Of a stretch of DNA of 64,000 bases, positions 20,146-31,270 are shown piece by piece. The notes below the pieces were generated by a model. The model was not told where the DNA came from, did no database searches, and saw only the letters and a list, made by a program, of their open reading frames with translations. Origin of the DNA: Symbiodinium natans. Its lineage: Eukaryota; Sar; Dinophyceae; Suessiales; Symbiodiniaceae. Location: contig CAJNDS010000500.1 of NCBI GenBank assembly GCA_905221605.1, positions 25,001-89,000 on the forward strand, in the 5' to 3' direction. Each line of letters starts with the position of its first letter. Within the stretch, counting starts at the first letter, position 1. The position numbers and the translations under genes are program-made.

Positions 20146-22817
20146 CATGGCTCACAAAAATGCGGAGGTTTCACACACGCAGCAGCAGAAGATCCTGTGC
20201 TACTTGGTTGGTAAGACTGCAGCACCGACAGCAGGGCTATACATATACTGAACAGACCAGACATGGAGCTGCTGAACTCCGCACCCTCAACCCCAAGCCC
20301 TAAAACCCAAAGGGCTCTGAACTTCCCTAAACCCCAGAGGGCTCTGAACTTCCCTAAACCCTAAAGCCCTATACCCTAAAGCCTAAATCCTAAACCCGAA
20401 CTAATAAACCCTAAACCCTAAACCCAAAACCCTCCTGGGGGGCCCGGACCGCGACCAGCATGGTCTTCTTCCCAGTCACCTCCCCAGCGCTTCTCCCCAG
20501 GCCCTCCCCCCCTTCTTTCCAGAGCGTTTAGGGTTTAGGGTTTAGGGTTTGGGGTTTAGGGTTTAGGGTTTAGGGTTTAGGTTTAGGGTTTAGGGTTTAG
20601 GGTTTAGGGTTTAGGGTTTAGGGTTTAGGGTTTAGGGTTTAGGGTTTAGGGTTTAGGGTTTAGGGTTTAGGGTTTAGGGATAGTATTCCCGTATGGTCCC
20701 TTTGTAATGGTTCTACCAAAACCCTACTCTAATTATTCACGCCCCTATAGTAGGCCCACAGGCAGCCTCCACAGTTCCGGTGTAGCCTGAGTCCTGCGCG
20801 GGCTTGAGTTTAGGGTTTAGGGTTTAGGGTTTAGGGTTTAGGGTTTAGGGTTTAGGGTTTAGGGTTGTTTAGGGCTCCTTCCCCGTGCAAATGGGCAGGA
20901 GGAGGGCCATATTTGGGTTTATTCCAATGGAATGCGTCTTTTTGGTAGGTTGCGCTATGCTTGAGTATAAACATAAGGTATCGTCAGATAACACGGGTGA
21001 TGATATTTTCCAAGCTTGCATCCTCATGACTGAACAGAGACATTCCAACGACGAGGCACAGCTACCAGACAGCAGCTAAGTCAAGAGCAAGAAGGGCGCG
21101 ACCCTAAACCCTAAACCCAAAACCCTCAACACTAAACCCGAAACCCTAGAGATAGTGGGGGCTTCTTTTACTCATGATCCCTTTGGGATGGAGCCGTGTG
21201 TTTAGGATACCCCAGAAAGCACGCGCAGGTTAGAGCCCTTGAGCCCCCGAAACCCGCCGCGAGAACGACCCATACGGGGACTTTCCAAAATAAAGACACC
21301 TCGGTATACCCCCAAAACACTCAGCGTTTCACAAAAAAATAGGGGTACCCCCTTATATAACCCAAATAAATAAAAGCTTCCTTAAGGGGACCCCCAAGAA
21401 GGGGACCCCCATATTCCCTAAACCCCAAATCCTAAACCCTAAACCCTGAAACCCTAAACCCTATTCCCTAAACCCCGAAACCCTGAACCCTGAACCCAGG
21501 GATTGTGAAGAGCTTGGGGCTTCCTGCCTCCAAGCTGGAGGTTCAGGCTTAGGGCTTAGGGCTTTTAGGGCTTTAGGGTTCAGGGTTTAGGGTTCAGGGT
21601 TCAGGGTTCAGGGTTTAGGGTTTAGGGTTTGGGGTTTAGGGTTTAGGGTTTAGGGCTTAGGGCTTAGGGTCTAGGGTAGATTCGGCTCCGTGAGCCCTTG
21701 AAGGCCCAATCCAACCCCCGGGCGGTCCGTGATGGCCATGCTGATGGCCTTGCGTACGGGGTTTAGTTAGTGTTTTCAGGTTTAGGGTGTAGGGTTTAGG
21801 GTTTAGGGTTTAGGGTTTAGGGTTTAGGGTTTAGGGTTTAGGGTTTAGGGTGTAGGGCTTAGGGCTTAGGGCTTAGGGCTTAGGGCTTAGGGGTTTTTAA
21901 ATAGCGTCTAGGGATTAGAGTTTAGGGTGGGCAGGGTGGGGGGGGGGCTCAGGTAGTACGGCTTGGGGCTCACAGCGCTTAGGGTTCAGGGCTGAGGGTT
22001 GAGGGCTTATGGGGGGTTTAGGGCTAGGGGCTCAGGTCCAATCCCGCCCTACCTTGTTGTTAACGTTGTTCCCCAAGTCATGTCTGGCATAGAGGCAAGA
22101 TGGCGATTCACAACATCCAGTAGACATCTCTTTGGCTCTTTTTGGACAAACGAAACCCAAAATAAGGTCTTTCCAAAGAGTCTTTAGTCAGGCAGACCCA
22201 GCGTTGCAACCCAGCTTTAAGGGGGTCAACTTCTGGCTTTAACATGGGGGGCCAAGGCAGGCTCAAAACTGCGCGAACTCTGCCGGAAAAGCTATGGGGG
22301 GGTTTAGGGTTTAGGGCTTGGATGGGGCTTATGGGGCTTATGGGGCTTGTCGGAGCTAAGGGTCCTCAACCCTCAACCCTAAACCCTGAACCCTAAACCC
22401 CTTAAGCCCCCAAACCCTAAACCCTGACTCCCAACCCTGTTACCTTGGACCCTTAAGGTTGTACCCTTGGGTTTTGGGGACCCTTTTGAAGATCCTTAAG
22501 GTAGTATAAGGGCCTAATTAGGAGAAAAGTCTAACCCCTTCATCAAAATGCCTTTGAAGGGAAGTCTAATCTGAAGCTAGCCACTGGTCCCTGAACCCTG
22601 TTTCCTGAACCCTTCTAGGCATTTAGGCCCTCTAGACCCTAAACCCCAAACCCTAAACCCTAAACCCCAAACCCTAAACCCCAAACCCTAAACCCTAAAC
22701 CCCAAACCCTAAACCCTAAACCCCAAACCCTACGTGGCGTTTAGGGCTCTCCGTAACAACCGAACTCTTGGCCCCGGCCTCTTGCGTCTGCGCCAGCGAC
22801 AGGACCTCAATGTCAAC
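20146..22817 (-). CDS. Gene E (partial): four phase-consistent exons
   Basis: Not recognised. Exons in transcript order are 22761-22817 (VDIEVLSLAQTQEAGAKSS, ending TCG|GTTGTT), 21716-21748 (AISMAITDRPG, ending GGG|GTTGG), 20431-20467 (KTMLVAVRAPQE, donor G|GTTTTGGG) and 20146-20194 (SSAAACVKPPHFCEPW, donor TG|GTTAGGG). All acceptors are AG, and the phases run 0-0, 0-0, 0-1, 1-2 without conflict, which is the main support. Start and end were not found; candidates downstream are 19.05-19.12 kb and a hydrophobic reading ending at about 16.36 kb (SFSALALLASAAALLN then stop), which could be a C-terminal membrane or GPI-type tail. The antisense of the last exon begins with an ATG in good context (MAHKNAEVSH, donor GTAAGA), so strand is not certain there. 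Confidence 0.45.
20525..20870 (+). repeat. TTTAGGG arrays in a gene E intron region
   Basis: About 20 canonical units at 20525-20678 and eight more at 20808-20870, separated by an island of 130 bp. Confidence 0.95.
21555..21900 (+). repeat. TTTAGGG / TTAGGGC arrays around a gene E exon
   Basis: Arrays at 21555-21675 and 21780-21890 flank the exon island at 21680-21760. The second ends in a block of TTAGGGC units. Confidence 0.9.
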
Positions 22818-22856
22818 CTGCGCCCTTGGAGCTGCGGGCGGTTTAGGGTTTAGGGT

Positions 22857-22937
<81 letters not shown>

Positions 22938-22980
22938 GGTTTAGGGTTTAGGGTTTAGGGTTTAGGGTTTAGGGTTTAGC
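22640..22980. repeat. Opposed arrays around a gene E exon
   Basis: CCCTAAA/CCCCAAA units (22640-22732) lie left and TTGAGGG then TTTAGGG units (22845-22980) right of the exon at 22761-22817. The TTGAGGG block has about 12 identical variant units. Confidence 0.95.
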
Positions 22981-23084
22981 ATCTCAAATTCGAGCAGTGT
23001 GTGTAGGCAACGGAAAAGAACCCACCCGCCCAAAGAATCCTAGAACATTACGACAATAGAAAGTGTATTGTTTGTTCGTGTTGA

Positions 23085-23632
23085 ACAAGTGGGGTTAAAG
23101 GCGTCAGAGGGGCCAAAATGGATCAAATTCCCTAATTCGTGCTGAACAATGGGGGTCAGAGGGGTCAGAGGGGCCAAAATGGATCAGATTCCCTTCGCGC
23201 TGAACAATGGGGGGTCAGAGGGGTCAGAGGGGTCAGAGGGGCCAAACGTGCTGAACAATGGAGGGTCAGAGGGGTCAGAGGGGCCATAATGGATCAAATT
23301 CCCTAATTCGTGCTGAACAATGGGGGTCAGAGGGGCCAAAATGGACAAATTCCCAAATTCGTGCTGAACAATGGGGGGTCAGAGGGGTGAGAGGGGCCAA
23401 AATGGATCAAATTCCCAAGTTCGTGCTGAACAATGGGGGTCACAGGGGTCAGCAGGGCGGATCAAATTCCCTAATTCGTGCAAAATGGATCAAATTCCCA
23501 AATTCGTGCTGAAGGGTCAGATGGGTCAGAGGGGAAAATGAATCAAATTCCCAAATTCGTGCTGAACAATGGGGGTCAGAAGGGCCGAAATGGATCAAAT
23601 TCCCAAATTCGTGCTGAACAATTTCTTGTCTT
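23085..23632 (+). repeat. 50-bp minisatellite
   Basis: Imperfect units of about 50 bp contain GGGTCAGAGGGGCCAAAATG, ATCAAATTCCCAAATTCGTG and CTGAACAATGGG; about ten copies with internal length changes. It ends next to the retroelement relic. Confidence 0.9.
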
Positions 23633-23735
23633 CATTGTTCTTGTAATTCGAAAAAGTAGAAAAGTTGAGAAGAAAGTAGAGAACTACTCTAAATTCCACC
23701 CCTCGTTTCTTGTTTCTTGTCTTTATTATTCGAAA

Positions 23736-24790
23736 TCAGAGTCGAGAATTAAAAAGAACTAGAATCTGGGGGGGGGCGAAGCCCCCCCCCCCCATTGGGA
23801 AATCAGGGAAGTCAAGAATTGATCTAAATTCTATCCATGGGTTTGTCCCAGGGGTCGGGTACTGAAAGTCCCGACTGCCTTTGCTCCCAAGACCAGGGAC
23901 TCCAAACACTTGCTTCACATCTTCTTGGCTGCTCGGCAACCGCACACCATATTCACGACGCATCTGCTCCGAAAAACATGTAAGTGAGACGCTCGGCTCG
24001 CACATGTCCACCACAAGATGTCCACTTCGGGTTCTCATGAGTGGAAGAAACTTCACCTTGCCCTGTCCGTCCTTAAAGATGAACAGGTTGTCTCCGTAGT
24101 TCAGGATGGCCTCGATGTTCCGCAGCAGCCGACCCCCAAGAAGCATGGGAGTCTCGGGAGCACGGGGCGCAGTTTCTTGGTTCGTATCGTCCAAGAGGTA
24201 GAAGCCGGCGGTGCCAAACGATAGCGACTCAACATCGACACGACACTGCCTGGAGAATCTGTCCATTCCCGAACCGGAAAGAGGGCCTATCATCCAGGTT
24301 TAAGGTGTACGGCAGGCCAGTCGTCTCCAGGGTCCGGTTCCGTCGTGGTAGCAGCAGTTGGCCCCGACGTAGTTCCTGATATCACGGCTCCTTGGTGAAA
24401 CTGGCTCGCCTGAGAGAGGCCTGGAGCTCCACAAACAGCTCTTCCTCCCTCACCAGCAGCTGAGGGATAGTCTCTGCTTGCCTCTTGTGCATCGAAGACC
24501 ATCTCTCCAGCCGCGAAAACGAGTCAGGGATCGGGAGCTTCTGCAAAGGGCTCTTTCGCAACACTTCCAAGAGTTTCTCCACGCCATTGTCGCCAAGGTA
24601 CTCCTGAGGGTCCAGGTTCCTGACGACGGACTCAGCTTTCCCCACACACGGGGCGCCGCCAAAGACTTCTCGTTCGCCTTCAGCCCCGCCGAATACCAGC
24701 GACATGCCGTGCAGAATCTCTCAAAGCCATTCGGGTCGCCGTCCCAAGTCGGGACATCAGACGACCAGTTGCCGCTCGCCATCGAACTTC
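23736..24790 (-). pseudogene. Ty1/copia-type gag-protease relic
   Basis: The 5' part (24782 down to about 24640) reads VPTWDGDPNGFERFCTACRW and LKANEKSLAAPRVW. The frame then shifts and continues at about 24645-24385 with ESVVRNLDP, SPLQKLPIPDSFSRLERW and LVREEELFVELQASLRRA, matching the gag region I know from copia-like elements of dinoflagellates. A second frame change follows at about 24380. The 3' part (24293-23760) reads TPMLLGGRLLRNIEAI and RTRSGHLVVDMCEP, the usual end of the retropepsin domain. Zinc knuckle, integrase, reverse transcriptase and LTRs are missing. It is a truncated, frameshifted, inactive copy. It is flanked on one side by a 50-bp minisatellite and lies in DNA almost free of telomere-type arrays. 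Confidence 0.8.
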
Positions 24791-25209
24791 ACACCGAGCC
24801 CTTCGAGGAGGTACACGCGCCCAGGAGCACACACACACGAAGCGGAGAATCGGCTCAAAGCGAAAGATCTCGGGCCCCAGGCCGTCGCCAAGAGCTCTGC
24901 CTACCATGAAAGTGGCCACGTACGCCACACAAATGAAAGGCTCACGCCTCAAATCATACGCAACCCTTTTGTCTCAGCAGTTCGAGCATTCCCACCGCTG
25001 CGGTCGAAAGACTTGCAGCCATGCCTATACATGGCGCTTACACCTGAGAACTCGCACTTAACTCACAACTCTTCATGGGGCACTCTCGGCTCACAGCTTG
25101 TCGCAGTGTTTAGGGTTTAGGGTCTGGGCTTCAGGCTTGCAAGTTGAACTTTTAACCCTTAACACCTAGGCCCTCACAACCTATCCTCACTTCAAACAGC
25201 GGACGTTTT

Positions 25210-25302
25210 CTACGGGCCAAGTTCAGGATCCTCTGTCTGCGCAGAAAGACGCCGGATGAGCGCCCTCATTTCATCCTGCGTCATGTCGATGCGAAAACGG
25301 AC
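25210..25302 (-). CDS. Terminal exon, paralogous copy 1
   Basis: After an acceptor GAGCAG| the frame reads VRFRIDMTQDEMRALIRR and continues LSAQTEDPELGP to TAG. A diverged copy lies 90 bp upstream in transcript order (25392-25475). They share the pattern VRFR(I/V)xMTxx(E/D)MRA(L/F)I, so the pair arose by tandem duplication and could be alternative last exons or parts of two small genes. Function unknown. Confidence 0.45.
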   Translation of the reverse strand, partial: VRFRIDMTQDEMRALIRRLSAQTEDPELGP

Positions 25303-25391
25303 CTGCTCGAGGCTCAACGTGCTGATGCAAGCTTCACAGATGACTTCAAAGGGGGCCAATCTTAGGCCCTAGGCCTTGAATCAAAAACCCG

Positions 25392-25475
25392 TCAGTTGGT
25401 GCAGTCTGTCTTCTCCCACAGACTCTGGATGAATGCCCGCATGTCGGTCGGGGTCATTCCAACGCGGAACCTGAC
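25392..25475 (-). CDS. Terminal exon, paralogous copy 2
   Basis: After an acceptor GAGCAG| the frame reads VRFRVGMTPTDMRAFIQ and then SLWEKTDCTN to TGA. It is the sister of the exon at 25210-25302; the similarity extends a little upstream of the acceptor. The 5' exons of either copy were not identified. Confidence 0.45.
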   Translation of the reverse strand, partial: VRFRVGMTPTDMRAFIQSLWEKTDCTN

Positions 25476-26462
25476 CTGCTCAACGCGCTGATGCACCGGG
25501 CGATTCAACACACATTTACAAAAAGATGAATACTCAAGCTGAAATTTAAGGGAAGGCCTTTTGACCGCCGACGCCTCCCTTACACCCCCAAAACCTTAAA
25601 AGGGGGGGGCGGGTGGGGGGTCGGTGCACAATTTTTCATGGAGGACCGCGCCAGCCGCACGACGTAAACATCGACCAGAGGCGGTTCAGCACAGCGGGTA
25701 GGGGCTCCTTTGGAAAACCCCCCCCACCCCCAATCCCCCCAACACGCCCCACAGCCCCCCCGCAGCCCCCCCGCAGCCCCAGCCCGCCCTTCAGACTGAT
25801 CTCGCGTTCGGGGCAGCTTGGAAGGTCGAACCCAAAACCTTAAAACTACCCTAAAAACAAGCATTAGACCCACAGAGGCTCAAAACCTGGGTATAGGGTG
25901 TGGGGTTTAGGGTTAGGGGTTTGGGATTTAGGGACTGGGGTTGAGGTTTCACGGGGGGTTGCCTATGTTGCAACCTTACGCCAACCACTCCAACAGTTCG
26001 AAGCCTCTACCCCCCCATTCCCACAACACGGCCTCAAACCCCCGAACCCTGGTTTAGGGGTTGAGAGGTTTCGGGTCTCTTGGGTCGAGAGGTTTCGGGC
26101 CTCTTGGGTCGGCGGCCTGAGCCGGAGGCTCCTAAATCTGGCCCCCGCACCGCCCGTGGTCCAGGGCGGAGCCCACGTCGCACTAAAGCGCTAGCTTTAA
26201 GGGGCGAGCGCCCGAGCCGCCGACCCCGCCCAAAATTGCTTCAAATTCGCGCGGGGCCCTTCGGGAGGCCTCCAAAACGGCATCCAAGGGGACGCAACAC
26301 GCGGCGGTGCGAAAAGCACGAAAACCTCGTAAAAAACCATGAACCGAGGCCACCCCGCAGCACCCCATTAAACCCTCACGGGCGCGCATCATCGGCCCTA
26401 GCTTTTCACATGGGGCGCGCGCCAGGCCGAAACCACGTTTTTCAAGGGTACCGCAAGCCCAA

Positions 26463-27170
26463 AACCAGGCGAGCATCATGAGCATCAGCAGCCCTGGCCC
26501 GCGGCCCCAAGGCAGTAAAAAACGCTGAAAAACGCTGAAATCACCGTAAATACCGTGTTTTAATGAGGTTTTTCACGCGTGCCTCCGACCCCCACCCCTG
26601 TTGCCCTTGACCCGCCCCCAAAGTGCGCATCATCGAAACCCACGTCCGGGGGGGGGTCTGCTGATGCTGCTGATGCGCGGCATCATCGAGCCATCGTTTC
26701 TCATGGGCTTCGTGGGCCTCCGGGGCCGACGGCCCAGAGACCCAGCTGATGCTCATGATGCTCGTTTTGGGGGGGGGTTCCAACAGCAGAAAACCTCGTA
26801 AATACCGAGTGTTTTGTGGGTCCACGTAAAAACGCCCCTAAAATCGCTCATTTTACGCGCTCGAACGGCTTCGTGCCTACAAAACACCCGAACAGCAGGA
26901 CCCCGAATGCCCTTAAGGGCATTCGGGGTCTTGCTTTTGGGGGTTTGGTGGGCACGCAAGCGTTCAAGCACATACAATCGGCGTGTTTAAGGGGGTTTTG
27001 GATGGCCTGGGGGAGGCCGCTGATGCTCATGATGCTCCCTTTCCTGGGTCCCAAAAGGCTTCCCAAGCCCAAAAACACGTGTTTACAGCGTTTTCTGAAG
27101 GTTTTTCGAAGGCAAAACGCATGCATAGAATGCTTTTAAGGCCCCCAAACCAACCCCACTGATGCTCCTG
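26463..27170. repeat. Recurring TGATGCTCATGATGCTC motif
   Basis: The motif or its complement appears near 26464, 26643 (changed), 26746, 27019 and 27159 (changed). Segments around it share AAAACCTCGTAAA and CACGTAAAAACGC-like strings, so a low-copy unit of roughly 130-270 bp seems to repeat. Confidence 0.55.
26899..26930. repeat. Perfect 32-bp palindrome
   Basis: The half GACCCCGAATGCCCTT is followed at once by its reverse complement AAGGGCATTCGGGGTC with no loop. Allowing one mismatch it extends to 42 bp (26894-26935). It could form a cruciform. Confidence 0.95.
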
Positions 27171-27177
27171 ATGCGGG

Positions 27178-27216
27178 TGCGCGCGCGCGCGCGCGGCGCG
27201 CGCGCGCGCGCGCGCC
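27178..27216. repeat. (GC)n tract, Z-DNA prone
   Basis: Almost pure alternating GC over about 39 bp with one break (GCGGCG), followed by a G-rich and then an AG-rich stretch. Confidence 0.9.
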
Positions 27217-27580
27217 GGGGGGGGAGGGGGGGGGAGGGAGGGGGGGCGAAGGCAGGAGAAAGAGAGACAGAGAGAAGGAGAGGACAAAGACACGGGAAAG
27301 AGAAGACAGTGCCAAGGTTCAAGGTTTCGTGCTTTGGGGGGCGGGGGCCGGCCCGTGCCGCTAGGCCTGAAATAGGAGCTTGGTGGTTTAAGGGGCTTTG
27401 GGATTTTCAAGGGTTCATGGCTTAGCGGGTTCAGGGGGTTTAGGGCTTAAGGGGTTGAGGGGCTTAGGTGCTCCAGGGCTTCGGCGTTAACAGTTGGCCC
27501 AGGCGAGCCTAGTCATGAGGGCTTAAAGGCCCTACACCCTACAGAAAGCCCGAACACCTTACTGGAGAACCCTGACCTAC

Positions 27581-27686
27581 TTGGAGGTTCATGGGTACTT
27601 CTAACCACAAGTATAACTGTACTTATGGGCTGATAAGTGGGTTATAAGTGCACGTATAACTGGATCTTAAGTGCCATGAACCTTCA
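27581..27686. mobile_element. MITE family 2, intact-looking
   Basis: Ends TTGGAGGTTCATGGGTACTT and AAGTGCCATGAACCTTCA are inverted repeats. The core has repeated TATAACTG motifs. A CCCTAAA array begins directly after its right end. Confidence 0.7.
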
Positions 27687-27772
27687 GGTATACCCTAAAC
27701 CCTAAACCCTAAACCCTAAACCCTAAACCCTAAACCCTAAACCCCTAAACCCCTAGACCCCTAAACCCTGAC

Positions 27773-30231
27773 AGGGCTTCAAGGGTCCTGGCGGCGCCCG
27801 AGACAATTGGCGGCCACCCAGATCTGAACCCTAAGCCGGTTCGAGGTTTAGAGGTTTAGGGCTTAGGGCCCCTGTACCTAAACCCAAAACCCAAATTAAG
27901 CCCCAAACCCCGAACCCCAAACCCCAAACCCCAAACCCCAAACCCTAAACCCCAAACCCTAAACCCCAAACCCCAAACCCCAGGCGGCCGAGTGTCTGCT
28001 CAGCCTCGGCCACGCTGGGCATCGACACGGTGAACTTCCTGAGGCCGGCACACTGTTCAGGGTTTAGGGTTTAGGTTTCAGGGTTCAGGGTTTAGGGTTT
28101 AGGGTTTAGGTTGAGGGTTCAGGGTTTAGGGTTTAGGGGTTAGGGGCTAGGGTTTAGGGATTAGGGTTCAGGGTTTAGAATTTAGAAATTTAGAGTTTAG
28201 GGCTTAGGTCTGCAACCCCCCAACAAAATAGACAACACACAGTTATTGCGCGGGGTCTTGACTTAAGAGGGTTGAAAACCAGATGCTGTAATCCTTCTTC
28301 TCCAAATCCCTCATGCAACTCAAGTTGCATGTGGAGGTTGATCCCTACCCCCTAACCCCAACCGGGTTCGAGTATACAGAGGTGCTTGTACCCTAAACCC
28401 TGAACCCCTTCACCCACACAGCCCGCGTGTCTTGTCAGCCCTTAGCTTTTGTTGAACGTTCTTCCTTGCGAATCAGGCGAGCCCTAAACACCCTCGACAC
28501 CATGAACCCCAACAAATCCTTCCTCAAGCATCAACGCTTTTCCCTCAACCCCAATCCCCAAGCCCTCAACCCTAAACCCTAAACCCTAAACCCTAAACCC
28601 TAAACCCTAAACCCCTAACCCCTAAACCCCTAAACCCCTAAACCCCTAAACCCCAGGTCCGGGGGCCCGGGCGCAATCAGCGTGACCGTGGAAGCCCTCC
28701 TCTCGACGCTGAGGCGTCGGTCGGTCTCGAAGGTCAGGGCCACACTCTCCTGGGATGGCGGACAAGGGTTTAGGTTTAGGGTTTGGGGTTTGGGGTTTAG
28801 GGTTTAGGGTTTGGGGTTTAGGGTTTGGGGTTAAGGGTTTGGGGTTTAGGGTTTAGGGTTTAGGGGTTTAGGGGTTTAGGGTTTGGGGTTTTGGGATGGC
28901 GGACTCGGGTTGAGGGATGTCTAGGGCCTTTGGGATGTTTCGGGTCTGGGGTTTAGGGCTTAGGGTTTGGGGTTTGGGGTTTAGGGTTTGGGGTTTAGGG
29001 TTTAGGGTTTGGGGTTTAGGGTTTAGGGTTTAGGGTTTAGGGCTTAGGGTTTAGGATACGGCTGTGCAAGGAACGAGGTCATCGGAAACAGGGTGGGGGA
29101 TGTGCCAGGAACGGCGGGGGGGGCCGTGTCGGGAAGCCACGAAGCCATGAGCCACCGGGGTCTCTAGAAAGGTGTGGCTTCTTACTTCTCCAATACCCAA
29201 GGGAAAAATAAAAAAGATGGAGCTTCATCATTCCTACCAAACAAGGAAGCGCAAAAAGCTTATAAAGCTCAGCTGTTGGAGAAGTGAGGCTTTGGGCTGC
29301 GTCTTGCCGACTTGTCCCTCGTGTGGAATTGTAGGATGTCAAAGCACTCAGAACGGAGAGCCGAGGAACGGAAAGACTCGTCTGTCCCATGTCAAGAACT
29401 GTGCTCTTGGAGCCTGTTTCGGGTTGAATAAAGTGCACAAAAGCCCAACTAAACACTAACCCTAAACCCAAAAACCAAATGCTCTCTAGGAAAGCCGACA
29501 AGCCATCCTCACCAGAGGCAGCCAAGCATCCAGAGACACGCCCACCAAATCTGCGAAATTCTGCCTGCCGAATCCCCAAACCCGAAACCGTTCACGGTTT
29601 GGGGCCACGGGTAGCCTATGCACCAGCAGAACTCCAATCCAGGCCTTCTGCCAGGGGGAAGGGGGGGGGGGGGGTGGCGGGGAGGGGGGGAGAGGGTGCT
29701 CTGTCCAAGTGGTTCGATGAAAGGCCCTGAACTCCAAAATGATCGCCGACGCAGCCTCATGGCGGTGGTCAGCGCCACCTTCGAGAGCTTCGGGGTTTCG
29801 GGTTTAGGGTTTCGGGCTTCGGGTTTTCGGGGTTCCGGGCTCAGGAGAGGCGAGGCCCTAAACCCTAAACCCTAAACCCGAAACCCTAAACCCTAAACCC
29901 AAAAGACTCCCCAAGGCAGCTACCTTCCGAAGCCCATGCGAAGAACCCAAAAGGTTGGGGGCCTCGGGGCTTAGGGGGGCTTAGAGCTGAGGGCTTCTAG
30001 GTGTGTATAGGATTTGTTAATGAGGGCGTAGAGGGTTTTAGGGCTTATGGAGTTGAAAGGGTGTGTAGGGTTGGTATAGGGCTGATAGGGTTTATAGGGA
30101 TTAGGCTTTAGGGGCTCCGACTTTGCGCTTTGAGGCCCCAGCGTTGTTGACGACTGCGTCCACGTTGTCCACTTGCATGGGCAGCGTGACTTCCACGACG
30201 CTGTAGATGGCTCCCTCGTCTACGAGACGGT
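27773..30231 (-). CDS. Gene F (partial): exons in telomere-repeat introns
   Basis: Not recognised. Exons in transcript order: 30137-30231 (RLVDEGAIYSVVEVTLPM, VDNVDAVVNNAG; GC donor), about 29756-29787 (LSKVALTTAMR), 28652-28749 (ESVALTFETDRRLSVERR, STVTLIAPGPPDL; donor GG|GTTTAGGGG), 27979-28038 (KFTVSMPSVAEAEQTLGRL; donor GG|GTTTGGGG) and 27773-27823 (SGWPPIVSGAARTLEAL). Phases match between the first two and through the last three; the junction after LSKVALTTAMR does not match and probably hides an exon. Start and stop were not found. Introns carry TTTAGGG/CCCTAAA arrays and one MITE-like element (27581-27686) lies just beyond the last exon. Confidence 0.5.
28565..29055. repeat. Arrays around a gene F exon
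   Basis: CCCTAAA and CCCCTAAA units (28565-28655) lie left of the exon at 28652-28749, and TTTAGGG/TTTGGGG units (28765-28885 and 28945-29055) right of it. Confidence 0.9.
29060..29755. other. Intron island without telomere-type repeats
   Basis: Open frames run on both strands (minus 29079-29579, plus 29172-29459), but none has matching splice sites and no motif was recognised. A G-rich run lies at 29660-29690. Confidence 0.4.
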
Positions 30232-30631
30232 CTTGGGCTCAGGGAACCCCTGAACTCTAAACCCTCAAACCGCAAACCCCAGACAACTAAACCCTAAACA
30301 ACTAAACCCCAAACCCCAAACCCCAAACCCTCAACCCTCAACCCGAAACCCACTTCTGCCCTTTCAGGCCCGACGGTTGGGACCTGGCTTGGCTTTCAAT
30401 CCTTTCGACCCTGACCGAGCCTCCAAGGCAATGATCTCCGGACCAGAACAATGTCATACACCCAAAAATCCCTGATTCCGAGCGCCTAAGCCCCTGAAGC
30501 CCCAAAAACCCTCAAACCCAAAAAACAACCCTCAAACCCCAAACCCAACGCCCCAAAAGCCACCCGAACCTCTCCCGAAACCTCCCAGGTCAGATCCCCT
30601 CAGGCCCACGCCATCACCTTGGCAGGATTCG

Positions 30632-30815
30632 GAGGTTTAGGGTTTAGGGTTTAGGGTTTTAGGGTTTAGGGTTTGGGGTTTAGGGTTTGGGGTTTAGGGT
30701 TCAGGGTTCAGGGTTCAGGGTTTAGGGTTTAGGGTTTAGGGTTTAGGGTTTAGGGTTTAGGGTTTAGGGTTTAGGGTTTAGGGTCTAGGGTTTAGGGTTT
30801 AGGGTTTAGGGTTTA
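30632..30815 (+). repeat. TTTAGGG array
   Basis: About 25 units, with three GGGTTCA variants clustered at 30699-30722. Confidence 0.95.
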
Positions 30816-30837
30816 GTTTTGGGTTTGGGATCCCAGG

Positions 30838-31270
30838 CGTGTGCGATGTCTCTGTGACTATCTTACTGTCACCAGCTGACTACTCTTGCAACTCTTGTAA
30901 GCCTTATTACTCTTGCACCATTGCAACCCTAACGATTCGTGTCATTCCTAGTAATATGCCCAGTATTTGCTGGGATTCGTACTCTGATCATTCCCCGAAC
31001 CATTCCCCAAACAATGCGTCCACGCTAACGGGTCGCCGCACCCCTTGGGGTTTTCTCGAGCTCTGCTCGCATGTTGCACGAACCTTCGCGCTCTCGCCTA
31101 GGCGCAGGGTGTTGGCGTGCTCGCCGTCCTCGAATCTGTCACCATCTTCGGACGTCCGGGCACGCGAAATGCGAGACTGTCGTCGCTGATGGATGTCGGG
31201 GCTCGCGAGATGCAAAACGGTCATCGCTTTTTTGACTTCTGGGCTCACATGGTCTCTCACTGTCTGGGGT
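30838..31270. other. Unassigned island
   Basis: Open on both strands (plus 30839-31189, minus 30988-31260) with no recognised motif. It contains an imperfect duplication, GCACGCGAAATGCGAGACTG versus CTCGCGAGATGCAAAACGG, about 45 bp apart. Confidence 0.4.

Larger units (their letters stand above)
25500..27772. other. Array-poor intergenic region with repeats
   Basis: No gene was assigned. The region is GC-rich, almost free of TTTAGGG arrays, and holds a recurring TGATGCTCATGATGCTC motif, a 32-bp palindrome, a (GC)n tract, an AG-rich stretch (27220-27310) and one MITE. Several overlapping frames are open in both strands as expected of GC-rich DNA. Confidence 0.6.

Noticed and set aside
20147-20210. 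Plus-strand first exon MAHKNAEVSHTQQQKILCYL with GTAAGA donor
   Set aside because: Attractive start context, but the antisense exon fits gene E in phase and no following plus exon was found; kept only as an alternative.
24478-25120. Plus-strand frames over the retroelement relic
   Set aside because: They lie antisense to the recognisable gag region and contain no motif.
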